Under the pieces are notes generated by a model. It did no database searches. It had not been told where the DNA came from and saw nothing but the letters and a program-made list of their open reading frames with translations. Positions 23,728-35,531 of a DNA stretch of 64,000 nt are shown piece by piece (the first letter of the stretch is position 1; each line of letters starts with the position of its first letter). The stretch comes from Thuidium tamariscinum (Eukaryota > Streptophyta > Bryopsida > Hypnales > Thuidiaceae): NCBI GenBank assembly GCA_947034885.2, contig OX344753.2:23948347-24012346 (forward strand), given 5' to 3'. The translations under genes and the position numbers were made by a program.

Positions 23728-24029
23728 AATTTGAGGGCAGAAGAGACTACAAGTTTCTGGATTTTGGAAACTCTAGGAATAGTGCGACATCAATAGTCTG
23801 ATGAGCTCGAGATTTTGCCATGTCAAATATTATTATCTTTTATTTTATTTTTTGGAATTTTATTTTTAATTCAGATTTCAATTTCTTAATACTTTTTGAA
23901 GTTTTAAAAAAAATTCAAAAATTCAAAAATTTCAAAAATCAAGTTGTCACAGTTGTTCATAGTTCCTGGACACCTAAAAAAACTGCTAGGGAAACAATTC
24001 CAAAATAGTCTCTTTTTGCCTTTAAATTT
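23728..24029. mobile_element. Fold-back miniature element (family E) inside Copia-2 RT
   Basis: The left end contains TTTGAGGGCAGAAGAGACTA; the right end is the complement of a near-identical sequence (TAGTCTCTTTTTGCCTTTAA). The core is A/T-rich with the TGCCATGTCA motif of family E. RT motifs resume on its right. Confidence 0.7.
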
Positions 24030-24059
24030 CATTTAAGTTTCAAATGGATCCTAAATTAG

Positions 24060-24394
24060 TTTGCTTACTCTTTACATCTTTATGTGGTCTTAAGCAATCT
24101 TTTCAATAATGGTACCAACATATTGACCAGTTCTTATTTTTACATGGATTCATCAAACTAATCATGATGCAAACATCTATATACAAAAAGATAACCCTAA
24201 TAGTATTTTTATTTATGTAGATGATTGTATTTTAGTAAGTAGCAAAATTCTTCTTATTGAAAACCTTAAATATAATCTTTAAAAATAATTTGATATGTCA
24301 GATGATGGAGAAATCCATTCTATATTGGAAAATACCATTTTACAAAACTGGCAAGAAAGATGGTTGATGACACATCAAAAAAATTATTTAATTT
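24060..24394 (+). pseudogene. Copia-2 reverse transcriptase, palm fragment
   Basis: LYGLKQSFQ, then WYQHIDQFLFLHGF, NSIFIYVDDCILVSSKI with the catalytic YVDD intact, and MTHQKNYL are readable with stops and one frame change between them. An unclassified block follows. Confidence 0.88.
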
Positions 24395-25165
24395 TCAAAC
24401 CTAACCCTAATTGCCCAATTGACCATATATGGTTAATCTGAAATTTCAGGCCCATTTTTGAGCGGGTAGTTAAATTCCTTTGACAAATTAAAAAAAATTT
24501 GGGAGTTTTAAGGGCTAACTATTAAAAACTTTCATTTTTCATTGAAAAAAGTACATTTTTGATTATTGAGAGGTCTTCAAAGCCATACATGTACCAAAAG
24601 TGAAGAGTAAAGCTTGCCAATTTTGCTTCATTTCCTAATGTTTAGCAATGTCACTTGATTTGAGATCTAAGAAATTGTAAATATATTCATTTGCTTCGAG
24701 AATGGTTCCAATGTAAAGTGTAAAGTGTTTTCATGATATTCACCATTGAAAATTTTAACATACAACTATTAATTAGGAGCTATTTGCAAATTCTACTTAT
24801 AAAAAATAATTGCATTTCAACAATTGCAAGGTGAATTGTGTAATGAGTTTAATATCTTTTCATATGAAATCAAGTTTTTTTAGAAGAACATTTTAGTGTG
24901 CTAACACTCTACATAGTTGTTCATGTCACCTCCAATCCCCCCAAAAAATTATATGGAAATTTGGGAAACATTGTGGGAAAATGCAGCATACTAAATATAG
25001 AAAATGTACTCTTTTCTCATTATAATCTCACAACTCCTATGCAATTTTTCACTCCAAATTTGTGCACTTATTAATAAACAAACTCTTTAAACATATGTAT
25101 GGTTAGATTTTGAAAAAAAATCAACTTGCTTCATTAGAAATGACTACAAGCAAATGCACTTTTTC
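24395..25165. mobile_element. Unclassified insertion of about 0.8 kb in Copia-2
   Basis: RT similarity stops at KNYL and resumes at VLKRLEHL, adjacent residues in copia proteins, so the intervening DNA is inserted. It is A/T-rich, without clear inverted termini or a target duplication. Some phrases resemble family A or B in weak form. Boundaries are approximate. Confidence 0.5.
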
Positions 25166-25640
25166 CATGGTCAAAACACGTCCTGAAAAGGCTTGAGCAT
25201 TTAGAAGTTAAAGAGTATAACATGGTGAATTGCAATCCACTAAGTACACCTATGTTATCTAGTATACAACTCAACAAAGATGATTGCCCTATAACTCAAG
25301 AAGAACAAAATTTCACTAAAATATATCCTTATTCAAATGTTATTGGCAATTAAATGTATGCTATTACACTACAAGAGAATGGAGTGTTTTAAGTATAGTC
25401 CTAGATATAACATTTTAAGTAATGACCTTTTTTGGAGACTTTTAGTAAGAAATAAGTGTCTTTTTAGTAAAATTTTACTAAAAAGACACTTATTTCTTAC
25501 TAAAAGTCTCCCAAAAAGGTCATTACTTAAAATGTTATCTCTAGGACTATACTTAAAACACCCCTTTCTCTTGTAGTGTTATCAATTCCTAATCAGATTG
25601 CATTTATGGAGTGTGTAGTTGTTGAAGGAAGATAATGACC
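25166..25640 (+). pseudogene. Copia-2 connection to RNase H, split by a CACTA hairpin
   Basis: KRLEHLEVKEYNMVNCNPLS, then TPM, QLNKDDCPITQEEQNF and YPYSNVIGN*MYA match the segment between RT and RNase H in copia elements. A CACTA hairpin at 25367-25578 interrupts, and about 25582-25640 may continue it. A stop replaces the Leu of the usual GSLMYA motif. Confidence 0.8.
25367..25578. mobile_element. CACTA-type hairpin miniature element, copy 3 (212 bp)
   Basis: Starts CACTACAAGAGAATGGAGTG and ends CTCTTGTAGTG, nearly all stem, flanked by TTA on both sides (25364-25366, 25579-25581). Its middle differs from copies 1 and 2, so it is a subfamily. Confidence 0.93.
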
Positions 25641-26959
25641 AAATTTGAAATTACTCTATTAGTACAAGAAGTTCATTCCAAGAGAGACCGTCAAGTAGGA
25701 TATTTCTATGCTAAGTAGTTTAGTTCTTTAACTAGGTAACACAATTTTAAAATACACAACGATACATTCACAAATTTCCAATTAGGTTCACTACACTGAC
25801 TTTCACAACATCCCATTCATTCAAGCTTATAGTACAATTTCAAACACCATTAATTGTATGACATAAGACACCAATTTAGCTAAGAAGATTTCTAATATTA
25901 TGGAGAATTTTCTAGGAACATATATATTCTAATTTTGATCAATATACTAACTCTTTTTAATTTTTAACATCTTAACAACTATGATCTTAAAATTTTGCTC
26001 TACACACATCCACAACTATATATTCTTTCCATTAATTTGTCAGCTCCTCATCTTCTAGCACATTCTCTCCAACTAGGGCATACAAATACATAAATACATA
26101 AACACACACAAAAACAAGAAATTATTGAGTCAAGTGGTTCAGACTTGCACTAGACTTGCTTGAGAGTGGGTGCCAATGAAATAAAAAATTTGGACCTAAT
26201 AAGAAATGGAGGAGACGGACACCAACCACCCTACCAACTAAATCAACTAAACCAACTAACACAACCTTCCAAAATGACCTAACTTAAAATACAACTTGAA
26301 CACTTAACTACCCAATTGGCATTCAACAACTAGATTCTACAAATTTAACATCAATTATCAAATAGGAACTTCATGCACGCAACTAATTTTTTACTACTAA
26401 CTATCACATTCCCATTTGATTCTACTTTGATAAACCAACCACACCATCCCCGAAACTTTAAAAAACAAGCTACAAAAAGGACTCTCAATTTGGCTAAAAT
26501 ACTACTCTAAAATCACCAAATTGAAATATAATTAGACTAATAGCTTGTTTAAAACTCAAATAACACAAAAAATACACATACAAAAATCAAAATTTCATTC
26601 TAACTAGGTTATTTAGTACAATATCTTTCTCACCCTGATAATAGTCATATTCAAACTTTAAAGCACATTTTGATATATATTAAAGTAATACTTTCCTATG
26701 GCATTAATCCCTAAGCGCCGAGCCCATGTTCACTACAATCTAGACCTTCTTGCACTCATTCGAATCAAACTATCATTAAAACCAAGATCCACAAAAACTA
26801 ATTGTACTTATTAGTAGTGGAGACAAGTTTGGAGGTATGTGGAAAGGGACGTATCCTTTGATTTTACCATTGAAAAGATTTTTATAGTCAAACAAGGACA
26901 TCTTTCAAAATTAAGAAGCCATATTTGAGGCTTTGAGGCGCTCAAAGATTAAATATCAA
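25641..26959. other. Unclassified A/T-rich block between Copia-2 pieces
   Basis: No copia motifs. A fragment resembling the start of family C (TTAATCCCTAAGCG) occurs at about 26704. No open frame with a product; probably one or more old insertions. Confidence 0.4.
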
Positions 26960-27227
26960 AAACAAGAAAGTAGAGAGATCTTACATAGCTTCTCGAAGTA
27001 GATCGGATTGGAGATAAAGACCCTTGTCATTCTATTTCCAGATATTGTTTTCTTTTAGCTAGTGGAGTTATTTTTTGGGGCAATAAAAAGTAACTATCGA
27101 TTGCTTTATCTTTTTTTAAATTAGTGTGCATGGCATTATCAAAAGCAATAGTTAAAGTTGTGTGGTTAAGACATTTGTTAAATGAATTGGATTTTTTACA
27201 ATCAAATCCTACCATAATTTATTTTAA
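26960..27227 (+). pseudogene. Copia-2 RNase H, left part
   Basis: SDWR, GVIFWGNKK-like and MALSKAIVKVVWLRHLLNEL are readable, followed by DFLQSNPTIIYF. These are the standard RNase H motifs of copia elements. The frame is interrupted at the TTAA (27224-27227) by the 5.29-kb block and resumes at 32514. Confidence 0.88.
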
Positions 27228-29586
27228 CCCTTAAGGCTAGCGTCCTTCTGGAAGAATGGGAACATAAAGGAAACACAAAAATGCTTCAATCACTTTATTG
27301 GCAAGTCCGAAGGAAATTGGGGGTGAAAGTAATCGTAGAATCTTCAGCCTTGTGATGACTACATTGCACCTGAAGAGAGATCAATTGAAAACAATCAGTG
27401 GATACAAAGATTATGCAGTTTGACCGTGGAGGAACAACCGTTGACTTCCACGGGCAATGTTCATCTTGCACCTTGCGACATGATTTCGAATGACTTCATG
27501 GGTGTGGAAATTTTGTGAAAAATTCTCACGGTCAAGTACTCGATGTTGTCAATCCAATGAGCCTCCCAGACCTCAAAGAGATATCACCCCGTGTCGTCAA
27601 TGTAGCTTGCAATCCAAGGGAGTGCACGACGAAGTCTTGCAGCGAAAGTTCTTCATGGATGACCGTAGCTGACCGGAGACATCAATTGTAATTTCATGTG
27701 GCATACCTTTGTGATAGATTCTGCATTTGTGCGCTGCCCCATTTAAAAGTTTAGTTCTGCTGATGTCAGTGTCCTTGACTTCGTGAGTGAACAGGAGCAC
27801 CTAATCTTATAATACTATTTCGGAGAAAAAATGTGGTTTTCGATCGTCTTGAATGTGGGAAATCGAATGCTGTCACTGTGAATGGAAGAATGTTCGTTTC
27901 TAGGGTGGAACGCGAGCATTGAAGTTCTTCCACTACTCTCGAGCGCGAACTAGCAAGTTCACAATGCCATAGTTGTGGATTCCCGGTTGCAGCACTACTA
28001 CAAGCCTTTTGGCCTGAATCCCTGTGAGTCCTCGAGATGGCACTCAGGATTCTGGGGCCATTTTTCGCGATTAAATAGCGAAAATTAGCCAAAATATTCA
28101 AGAAAAAGACATAAAAAGAGTGTTGAGGGAGTTTTGGTGTCAGTCTATGCCAAAATGGTGGAAAACCAACTTAGAAGGTGGGAAATTCCTAATCCTAGAA
28201 ATTTGAATCATTCTAAGTCTCCAAAGCAAGTTTATGTGAAGATTTAATAATTCCGAGAGAAATAAGGAATCGAGAGTTAGTCAGTCCTAGTACTTGTCTG
28301 TGCAAAGTCAACCTTTTAAGGATGCACATGACATACTGACTAAGCTAAAAGAGTCTACTACGAGCCTAGAAAAGTTACCAGGGCTTAAGTTCAATTTTGG
28401 AACAAATTGAATTTAAAAAGTAAAACCACCATAATGGGTTTGGAGAATTCGAACTTCCTGAGATAAAAGATGGAGGATTGGAGATTGAAGACTATAGAGA
28501 GGTGTTCCAAGGGTAGGAGCATGCCAGGAGCGAATAAGAATTAAACAATTGTCCAAGATTCCCGGGCATCGGGGATTAAATTGGCCAATTGGGCAAAGTA
28601 ATTCCAAATTACTAAAATTAGAAAGGTGCAAGGTTGCGTGGGACTTACACCAAGAATCTAGGAGTGCCCTAGATGTTACCCAATTTATTTCGGATTTTTC
28701 CGAAATTCCACGTTGACTCCATGGGAAGTCAACCGCACATAGAAATGTTCGTAAATTCATAGAAATTACAGATGATGCGGTAAAATCTCACTAAAAATTA
28801 GGATAGGTTTTTGTGTGCTTAATAAGCGCCCGGTCAAGTTTGAAGACATTCCGACATTCCCAACTACCAAAACCGGCATCGACATCGAATTTCACTAGAA
28901 GTTACAAGTTGGCGGCGGGTTGACCGGCGTATCAGGAGCGAATGATGTTCGATTGTCGCAAATAAGGAGTCATTCCTTACTCTCACGGACATTCCTAACA
29001 ACCCTGGCTTGACAGATTCATCGAAATGCGCAAATCCTAGAAGTAAGATTTTTGACTTTTAATTGGAGTTACCATAATTCTAATTTGGGTGCGCAATCGG
29101 CCTAGGAGTGAGGGATTAGGGGTCCCTTAGGCTAATTGGGGTCTTTTGAAGACAATGGCGCAGACGGTTTTCCGTTTCGAGTTGTTCCCTAAAAGATAGA
29201 GAGGGTCAGCTCTTAGTTTGACTTTTTAATCGTTAATTGCGGTTAATTAGAAGTGATTTTGGAAATATCTCTTGGAAAATCAAAGATTGGATTTGGTCAA
29301 GATTTCTTTCTTGCGTAAAAATCCATCTTTGGGCTAAAGAAAGACAATTTTCAAAATGACTTTTGGTTAATTTGCAAAATATCTAAGTAAATTAGGGTTA
29401 ATTCCAAAATATTTTGGGTTAAGATCTTGGATTTGATTTGGCCAAGATTTCTTTTGCCAAATGGGGATGTTCTTAGAAATTTCCACCATTAAACAACTAA
29501 TATTTTGGAATTACATTAGGGTAGTTTAGGGTAGAAAGTAACAAAGTGTTTTCACTGGCAATTATCGAGAGGGGCCCGGCCACGGG

Positions 29587-29594
29587 TATATAAG
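29587..29594 (+). promoter_or_regulatory. TATA-box-like promoter motif
   Basis: TATATAAG sits in a G/C-rich setting (CCACGGG before, GGCCCCCC after), which is unusual in this A/T-rich window and resembles a plant core promoter or the U3/R junction of an LTR. No coding sequence follows, so its role is open. Confidence 0.4.
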
Positions 29595-29848
29595 GGCCCC
29601 CCTCGAGGTTGCCAATACCCTTATTTCTCGCACCGACACTTTGTTCTTCTGCTATTTGTGCCACCGACACGGTTGGGGCACTACTTTGACCAAGATTTTT
29701 GGCCAAGTCTTGTTTGTGTTTAGTTTTTTCTTCAAATTTGAAGGCTTAGGGCCCCTTCAACTTTTATTTATTTGTCACATCACTCAAGAGGCAAGGCCTC
29801 AACACTTTCTCTACTACTAGTTCACTGAAATTTTGAGTATTGAGCGCC

Positions 29849-30014
29849 AAAGTTCGGTTTAAACACTATCATGTGTACCTCCTTTGGTTGCAAAATTCCA
29901 AAATACTAGGAAATTTTAAGAGTTTAAAGTGAAAGTCCGGTTTAAACACTGTCATGTGTACCTCCTTTTGCGAATAAAACTCTCAAAATACTACCATTAT
30001 CAAGACACGGCGGA
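29849..30014. repeat. Two-copy tandem repeat, 83-bp period
   Basis: AAGTTCGGTTTAAACACTAT at 29850 recurs as AAGTCCGGTTTAAACACTGT at 29933, each followed by CATGTGTACCTCC. The remaining parts of the two units are diverged. Confidence 0.75.
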
Positions 30015-30235
30015 GCTTTGCACCCATAACACTTACTGAAACATTGGGGGAATTTTACTCTCAACCGTTAAAAACCACACAAGCCTTGGAATGAAATTAA
30101 TTAGAACCAAATTTCTCAGGTTCCATTATTAAATCATTCCAAAGTGAACCCCCCAAATTATTAGTTTTAAATTGGAGAGGATTCCCAAAATTTCACATAT
30201 TGGAGAATCCCAAAATTCCAAATTTCAACATTAAA

Positions 30236-30466
30236 AGGGCGGACCAGCATACCCAGGCGGCCAGACTACCCAGCGGGCAGCCAGCACACCCAGGCGGACA
30301 GCCCCTAGGCAGGCCGGGTACCAGAGGGCGGGCCGGGCACCAGGAGTCGGGCGTTGGGAGGGGAGTCGGGCGCTGGAGGGGAGTCGGGTCGCTGGAGAGG
30401 GGAGTCGGGTCGCTGGAGGGGGAAGTCGGGTCACTAGAGGGAGTCGGGGTCTGGTCCAGGGACTCA
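30236..30466. repeat. G/C-rich minisatellite (about 20-bp unit)
   Basis: From about 30345 to 30455 variants of GAGTCGGGTCGCTGGAGGG are repeated five to six times. The preceding 100 bases are also G/C-rich with repeated ACCCAGGCGG and GGGCAG words. Open frames of up to 99 codons run through on both strands but are simple repeats in translation, so no gene is called. Confidence 0.8.
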
Positions 30467-30938
30467 AGTAAGTTTGGAACTCTCAAAAGTTGGATATAAA
30501 TTCACACTTATGGTTGGCAATTGGCACCACACCCTTGCTTTTTGAACAAAAATCCAACATTTGGAAGTCACAAAAATTTCATAACCTTCTTCACATTCTA
30601 AACTCCATAGCCACCTCTCTCTACAAAAAACTTGTAAAACATACTAAGCAAGAATGAGAGAGAAGGAGAAGTGGTTAGGAAGATTAAGGTGATGAAATCC
30701 GACACGTGAAGCCAATTACAAATAAACAATTGATTTTTTGGGGAATAACACTATAGAAATAGATTCTTATTCTTGATGGTTGACCCTTGGGAATAAAAAA
30801 CTAATTTCCTTCGGAATATCACTATTACTAATATTCTCGTTCTTTAGGAATGTTCTACATTCTTTGGTAGTTAGTCATTAATTAGATTCTTAGAAAGTTT
30901 GGATTTTGTTGGTTTTGTTGGTTTTGTTTTATTAGGCC

Positions 30939-31160
30939 TAATAAGCCAAAAGGGAAAAGAACAAATTGACAATTAATTTCTTTGCAAACTAACGCAAATT
31001 TAAAATCAATTAGATTTTAAAAGATTTGATGATAGATTTGATTAAAATATTCTAATAAGCCAAAAGGGAAACAAACAAATTGACAACCAATTTCTTTAGA
31101 ATTAAAATCATTTCAAAAACTAATTGGATTTGAAAAGATTTGAAGGAAATTTCCCATCCA
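30939..31160. repeat. Two-copy tandem repeat, 114-bp period
   Basis: TAATAAGCCAAAAGGGAAA begins each unit (30939 and 31053), followed by ACAAATTGACAA and a diverged A/T-rich remainder. Confidence 0.75.
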
Positions 31161-31759
31161 AATTAATTTAATTCAATTAGAATTCGTTGGAGTTTTATAA
31201 TATCAATTTAGAACTAAAATAAAACTAACAACAACAAATAAGTGAACCATTAGATTTCCGTTGATTTAGACTAGAACCTTACCAACTAGGTAGACTAATT
31301 TAATTGCCGTATTTCCTAATTACCGGGGATGTAGGAATTAAAAGAATTATGCAATTAAATTGACGCTACATAACCTTTAATTTCTTTTTAATCAGGACAG
31401 AATTAATTGACCAACAACGTGAGAATGATTATGGATTAGATGGAGAGCCGGGATGATTTTGATGGCGAGGTTGTGGGAGCATATTTACACATGATGATGT
31501 TTGACGACGGGACCATGGAGATTTATGCAGAAGAGGTAAACCGCTCACATTTGATTTTTATTCTCATTGTTTTACTGTTAAGTTTCTTTTTACCAAATGC
31601 CTGGAATTAGATTTCGGCAACATCATTTGATAGAATAGAATAGAATAGGGTCTCGTTGCGTTGAATTTTAGAATAGAATAGATAGAATTATAACCACGAA
31701 ATTAGATCAGAACACTCAAAAGATGTGACTAAAAGAGTTCATTGCTTGGAAGGCTTTCT

Positions 31760-32150
31760 TTTAACACCCGATTATAAAGAAAACTCAATTAGACACAAGA
31801 CCCGTGTGAAAAACTCTTAGCTTGAGGGTGGAGTTAGGAGCGCTCACAATCCCCAATTCGATTGTGGCCATCCCCACCCCTCTCCGCTTTCTACCTCGCG
31901 CTCGCAGAGTTCGGCCCTTGGTCTTTCCCGCTCCTTCTTTGTTCGCCAGTCTCGTCGCCTCCATTGTCTTCATTGCTGCGTGGTTGGAAGAAGGTAATTT
32001 AGGGCAACCGCGGGGGGGGGGGCTTATACTTCAGTGGTTTGACTGCGACGGTGCTTCCCTCGGTTTCCTCCGACAATCCTCATGGTGTATTGCCAAGCCT
32101 AGGCTCTGTCGCGGCAAGAATGTGAGCTGGAGAATGTGAATGTGAGGCAC
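31760..32150 (+). other. Gene-like G/C-rich patch, possibly captured DNA
   Basis: The stretch is C/T-rich on the plus strand with many CpG (for example CTACCTCGCGCTCGCAGAG) and contains a plausible splice donor (GAAGAAGGTAATTT near 31990) and a run of G at about 32011. A 105-codon open frame has no ATG start and shows no known domain. It could be a 5' untranslated exon of a captured gene. Speculative. Confidence 0.3.
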
Positions 32151-32513
32151 AGATTTAGACGCATAGAATGTGGCTTTGTAAATTGTAGAAGCCCGATCAA
32201 GGTTGACGTCATCTACTAGTGTCATCATGAGTCTGCCCGTCTAGCCCTGCACCTCATAAATTTTTTTCGCATCGCCTACTTTGCATCCCTGGGCAATTAA
32301 AATTTCCTCCACTTTCTAACACCTCTCAGCCTTTGCAATTTTGGAAAAATAATAACACATCATTGAGCACCGGCGTTTCCAATTTCCTGTAGATAACTCT
32401 TGGCCGCTACTTCAAAAAACACGATGGATGAAAAATTGAGATTGGCTTTGAGATAATGACTTTCCCTTTTGTGCGTCATCCAGATTATGGACGTTGGCGC
32501 GCTTAAGGGTTAA

Positions 32514-32722
32514 CAGTCAAAGTGCTAAATTTCTCTAAGCAAAAATCATAAATATTATTTCCGAAGCAAACAATTGGATATCCAATATCATTTTATAAGG
32601 AAAAGATTCTTTCCAAAGAAATCTAGTTGTGTCATATTTCATCATCTCATATGATAGCTAATGTTTTAATTAAATCTTTATTCTAAGACTAATACAATCA
32701 ATGCATGATCAAGTTAGGTATG
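32514..32722 (+). pseudogene. Copia-2 RNase H, right part
   Basis: NSQSAKFL, then in shifted frames RSKQLDIQYHFIR and KILSKEI, LCHISSSHMIANVLIKSLF and YNQCMIKLGM: the C-terminal RNase H motifs of copia elements, including the final KLGM. At least two frameshifts and several stops. Confidence 0.88.
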
Positions 32723-35450
32723 TATTCAATATTCCAACCATAGAACCAAAAAAGACCTAAAATTCAAGCTTTGGCAACTCATATATCATTTATAAAATAC
32801 AAAACACACCAATTTGATTTATGTGGGAGCCCATCTTTAAGGTTATTTGTTGTTGTTCCTCATCATTTGATAAATTCCTTGACCCATTTTTAGATTCCTT
32901 TGCCGCAACCATTTGGAATCTTCCTCATCTTTAATCCTCTTGGAGTAGGAGAAATATTAGATAAAAAAATGTATCAATTGTGTAAGACACATCAATGTGA
33001 TAATTTTTCAAAGAATAAATCTCAAATCATAAGATACAATTGACCTTATAATGGAAAAATAAAATATCAAGATAAATAAAAGACCACTCAAAATGAAAAA
33101 CAAGGCTCTACTTCAAAAAAAAAAGTATCAAAGTAGAGAAGGGACAATGTTGATTCAACATAATTTCATTTGTTTTCAACAATATAGGCAACATCAAACT
33201 CCAAGATATTCCTAGTTGCTTCAACAAACAATCACTGCAATAAACTATTTGTTTATCACTCTAAGTCAAGTACTTCAACAAAATCAAAAGTAATTCAATT
33301 TACTTATAACATTGAAGAAGAACTTGAGTAAGCTATCTACAAGTTGTGAGTTCTCAAGACACACCTAAACTTCAAAGTATAGTATTAATGTGATAAGAAG
33401 TGACATGCTACTTTTGAGCTCATTGTCATTGTATAATGGACAACTCAACAGTATAGCAACTCAAATCAATTGTCCATTGCCTCTAAGACGAAGAGCACAC
33501 CAATACAAAATTAGCAAACAAGTTACATTTGAAGTTCTTGTAGCCAATACCATCATTATTGCAGCTCCATCATTGCCACCACCATCAACACTAAACAACA
33601 TACTAGCACACGAGTGCTAGTTAAAGCCACAACTTACACGAACCAATGTTGATGATGGCATCTACTAGCGAGCTCACCCACACATTGGCATTGCAATAAA
33701 CAATAGCATTTAACAAGCAAAACCTAAGGCTGTGTGAAAATCTAGAAGTTGAAGAACACAGGGGAGAACATTGTTGCCATGAATAGATAAATTTGGGTCC
33801 TAGTTACTAGTAGGAGTGTAAGATACTTTAATGTATCAAGTATAGTACACTGACAATATTCTATAATATTGAAAATAGTGCCTTTTAGTTAACAAATGTG
33901 TCCCATTGCAAGAATAATCTCTTCAATATAAAGTCTATAATATTAATACATTATAATATAATATAATATATATTTGCAAATAATAATTATTTCTACACAC
34001 TTGCAACCATCTTTGTATCCATTTATCTTCTTTATTTTTACACTGTAAATGTACCCTAGACTTCTACTAAATATATATCTAGATTTTCACTTAAAGTCTT
34101 CTTTAGAAGTGTCATTGCAAAGTCTCCTTTGTCAACTTCCACTACTTCATTGTTGAATTTTCAAATTTTGGTTTCAAGTCTACCCATATAACAATTTCAA
34201 TTGTTGAAGGAGGTTCCATTTTGAAATTTCTTCAAACATGTTTTTCTATAAAAAAAATTTAAAAAAATGTCTCTAACTATGTTCAATTTCTTATAGGTAC
34301 AATGTTGAGTGTTTCAATTGTAGATATAAACTAACCACTCTTTGGGTGAAAAATGATTTGTTCTTTATTAAAAGACAAAATCTATATCAAACTAAGATAG
34401 CTCTTTAACCCGAGTGACTATTTATGGCTTTTGGATGAGAATGCGGTGATTTAGAGAAAGAGTGCAAGTAATTTTCATTCATTTTTTGCTTGTTGACCTT
34501 TCATGGGGGATTACAAAGAAAACTTGATTAAATTTTTAGTCTTTCTAGTGTTTGTCTTCACATAAATGAGAAGTTAGGGAAAAAAACAAATCACAAAATA
34601 AACTATATTGGTGTATTTTAGAAAGTTCTTGTTTCTTACTCTAAATCTAAAATTTCTTTATAGAAATGACATTTTTTGAATTTGAGTCTACTCAACAAAA
34701 TGAAGGTCATCCATTCTAGTTACTACTTCAATTTGAGTTTTAAAAAGATTTGTAATATTGAATATTTATTGCATTTTGAACTTTTGATATATTTTCAATT
34801 CTATTGTATCTAATTTATAGAATAATATGTAAATTTAGTTTACACTATTATGTTTGTCTTTGTATTATACACCCATGGTGAAATTTTCAGATAATTTGAA
34901 ACAATTATTCATTTGAAGTGACTTTTCTTTACTTTTTCTTCAAAATTTCTCAAGAAAATAAATTCTCTACAAAAAAATCTAAATTTTTTATGAAGTACAA
35001 AAGACATGTAATTTCATCTCTAAGAAATAAATGTAAAATTTTTTATACATATCTAGTTTATAAATGGCAACAAACTGAGTGATGGGTAATGAGGCTTAAA
35101 ATCAGTGGTTATAGGTCCGTCCTTCAAGGATTAATGGAGGATGCTGAGTGGAGAGGTGAGGGTTCAAGGTTCAACTACACGGTCATGGGCTCCGTCCGTT
35201 GCGCGTTTAGTAGCCAAGCACACACGGCAAGCCATTGTCAGAGACTCAGAGATACGGTGACTCCAGCGTATTTATACCTGTATAGTACGGCCATATCAAG
35301 ACAAGAATACATACTATCTACCACATTATTTCTACCACATACCATGATTGGTAGAATTACTCTCAAGTGTAAATTCACAGGGCAGTTCAATGGATGCTAC
35401 AGCCTACACGCATTGATTTCAAAAGTTTGTTCTTTGGTTTTGTTGTCTTA
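32723..35450. other. A/T-rich unclassified DNA, partly Copia-2 3' region
   Basis: The first few hundred bases probably include the Copia-2 3' untranslated region and LTR, but no LTR pair was found. A G/C-richer patch at about 35090-35400 keeps a 121-codon open frame without a recognisable domain. No gene is called. Confidence 0.4.
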
Positions 35451-35453
35451 CTA

Positions 35454-35528
35454 AAAGCTTCCCAAATTCTCCCTATAAAGACTGTAAATCAGCGTAAGTA
35501 GGAAGCTTTTAGTGGGACAGAGGGAGTA
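35454..35528. mobile_element. Stowaway-like element, right-end fragment
   Basis: Ends GGAAGCTTTTAGTGGGACAG then AGGGAGTA, matching the right end of the element at 38019-38587. A partial inverted match (AAAAGCTTCC) lies at about 35454. The true left end was not found. Confidence 0.5.
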
Positions 35529-35531
35529 ATA

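Larger units (their letters stand above)
27224..32513. mobile_element. 5.29-kb TTAA-flanked insertion (possible piggyBac-type element)
   Basis: TTAA stands at both edges (27224-27227, 32510-32513). The termini are partly inverted: TTAACCCTTAAG then GCGTCC and TCTGGA on the left; the complement of the right end reads TTAACCCTTAAG, then ACGTCC and TCTGGA. Removing the block with one TTAA rejoins Copia-2 RNase H in frame as TIIYF then NSQSAKFL, which aligns with the IYCDNQSA motif. The interior is richer in G/C and CpG than the flanks, has no open frame above about 115 codons and shows no transposase motif I recognise. It could be a large non-autonomous element or one carrying captured DNA. Confidence 0.75.
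20120..32770 (+). mobile_element. Old Ty1/copia element (Copia-2), fragmented by nested insertions
   Basis: Copia protein motifs occur in the right order on the plus strand: CCHC knuckle and protease (about 20330-20540), pre-integrase (22120-22440), integrase pieces (22560-22955), RT (23350-23727 and 24060-24394), RNase H (25166-25640, 26960-27227, 32514-32722). Between them lie two CACTA hairpins, a family B TTAA repeat, a family E fold-back, two unclassified blocks and a 5.29-kb TTAA-flanked block. Every piece carries stops and frame changes. LTRs were not recognised; outer limits are approximate. Confidence 0.85.

Noticed and set aside
27766..28101. 111-codon open frame on the minus strand inside the 5.29-kb block
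   Set aside because: Checked for piggyBac or other transposase motifs; none seen, and the neighbouring frames do not extend it.
27224..32513. The 5.29-kb block as a solo LTR or non-coding LTR element
   Set aside because: A TATATAAG motif suggested it, but no TG...CA ends, primer site or LTR pair was found, while TTAA edges and the restored RNase H frame explain the boundaries better. An LTR element nested inside cannot be excluded.
35089..35454. 121-codon open frame with some CpG-rich sequence
   Set aside because: No recognisable family. It starts at a codon without supporting context and runs toward a Stowaway-like fragment.
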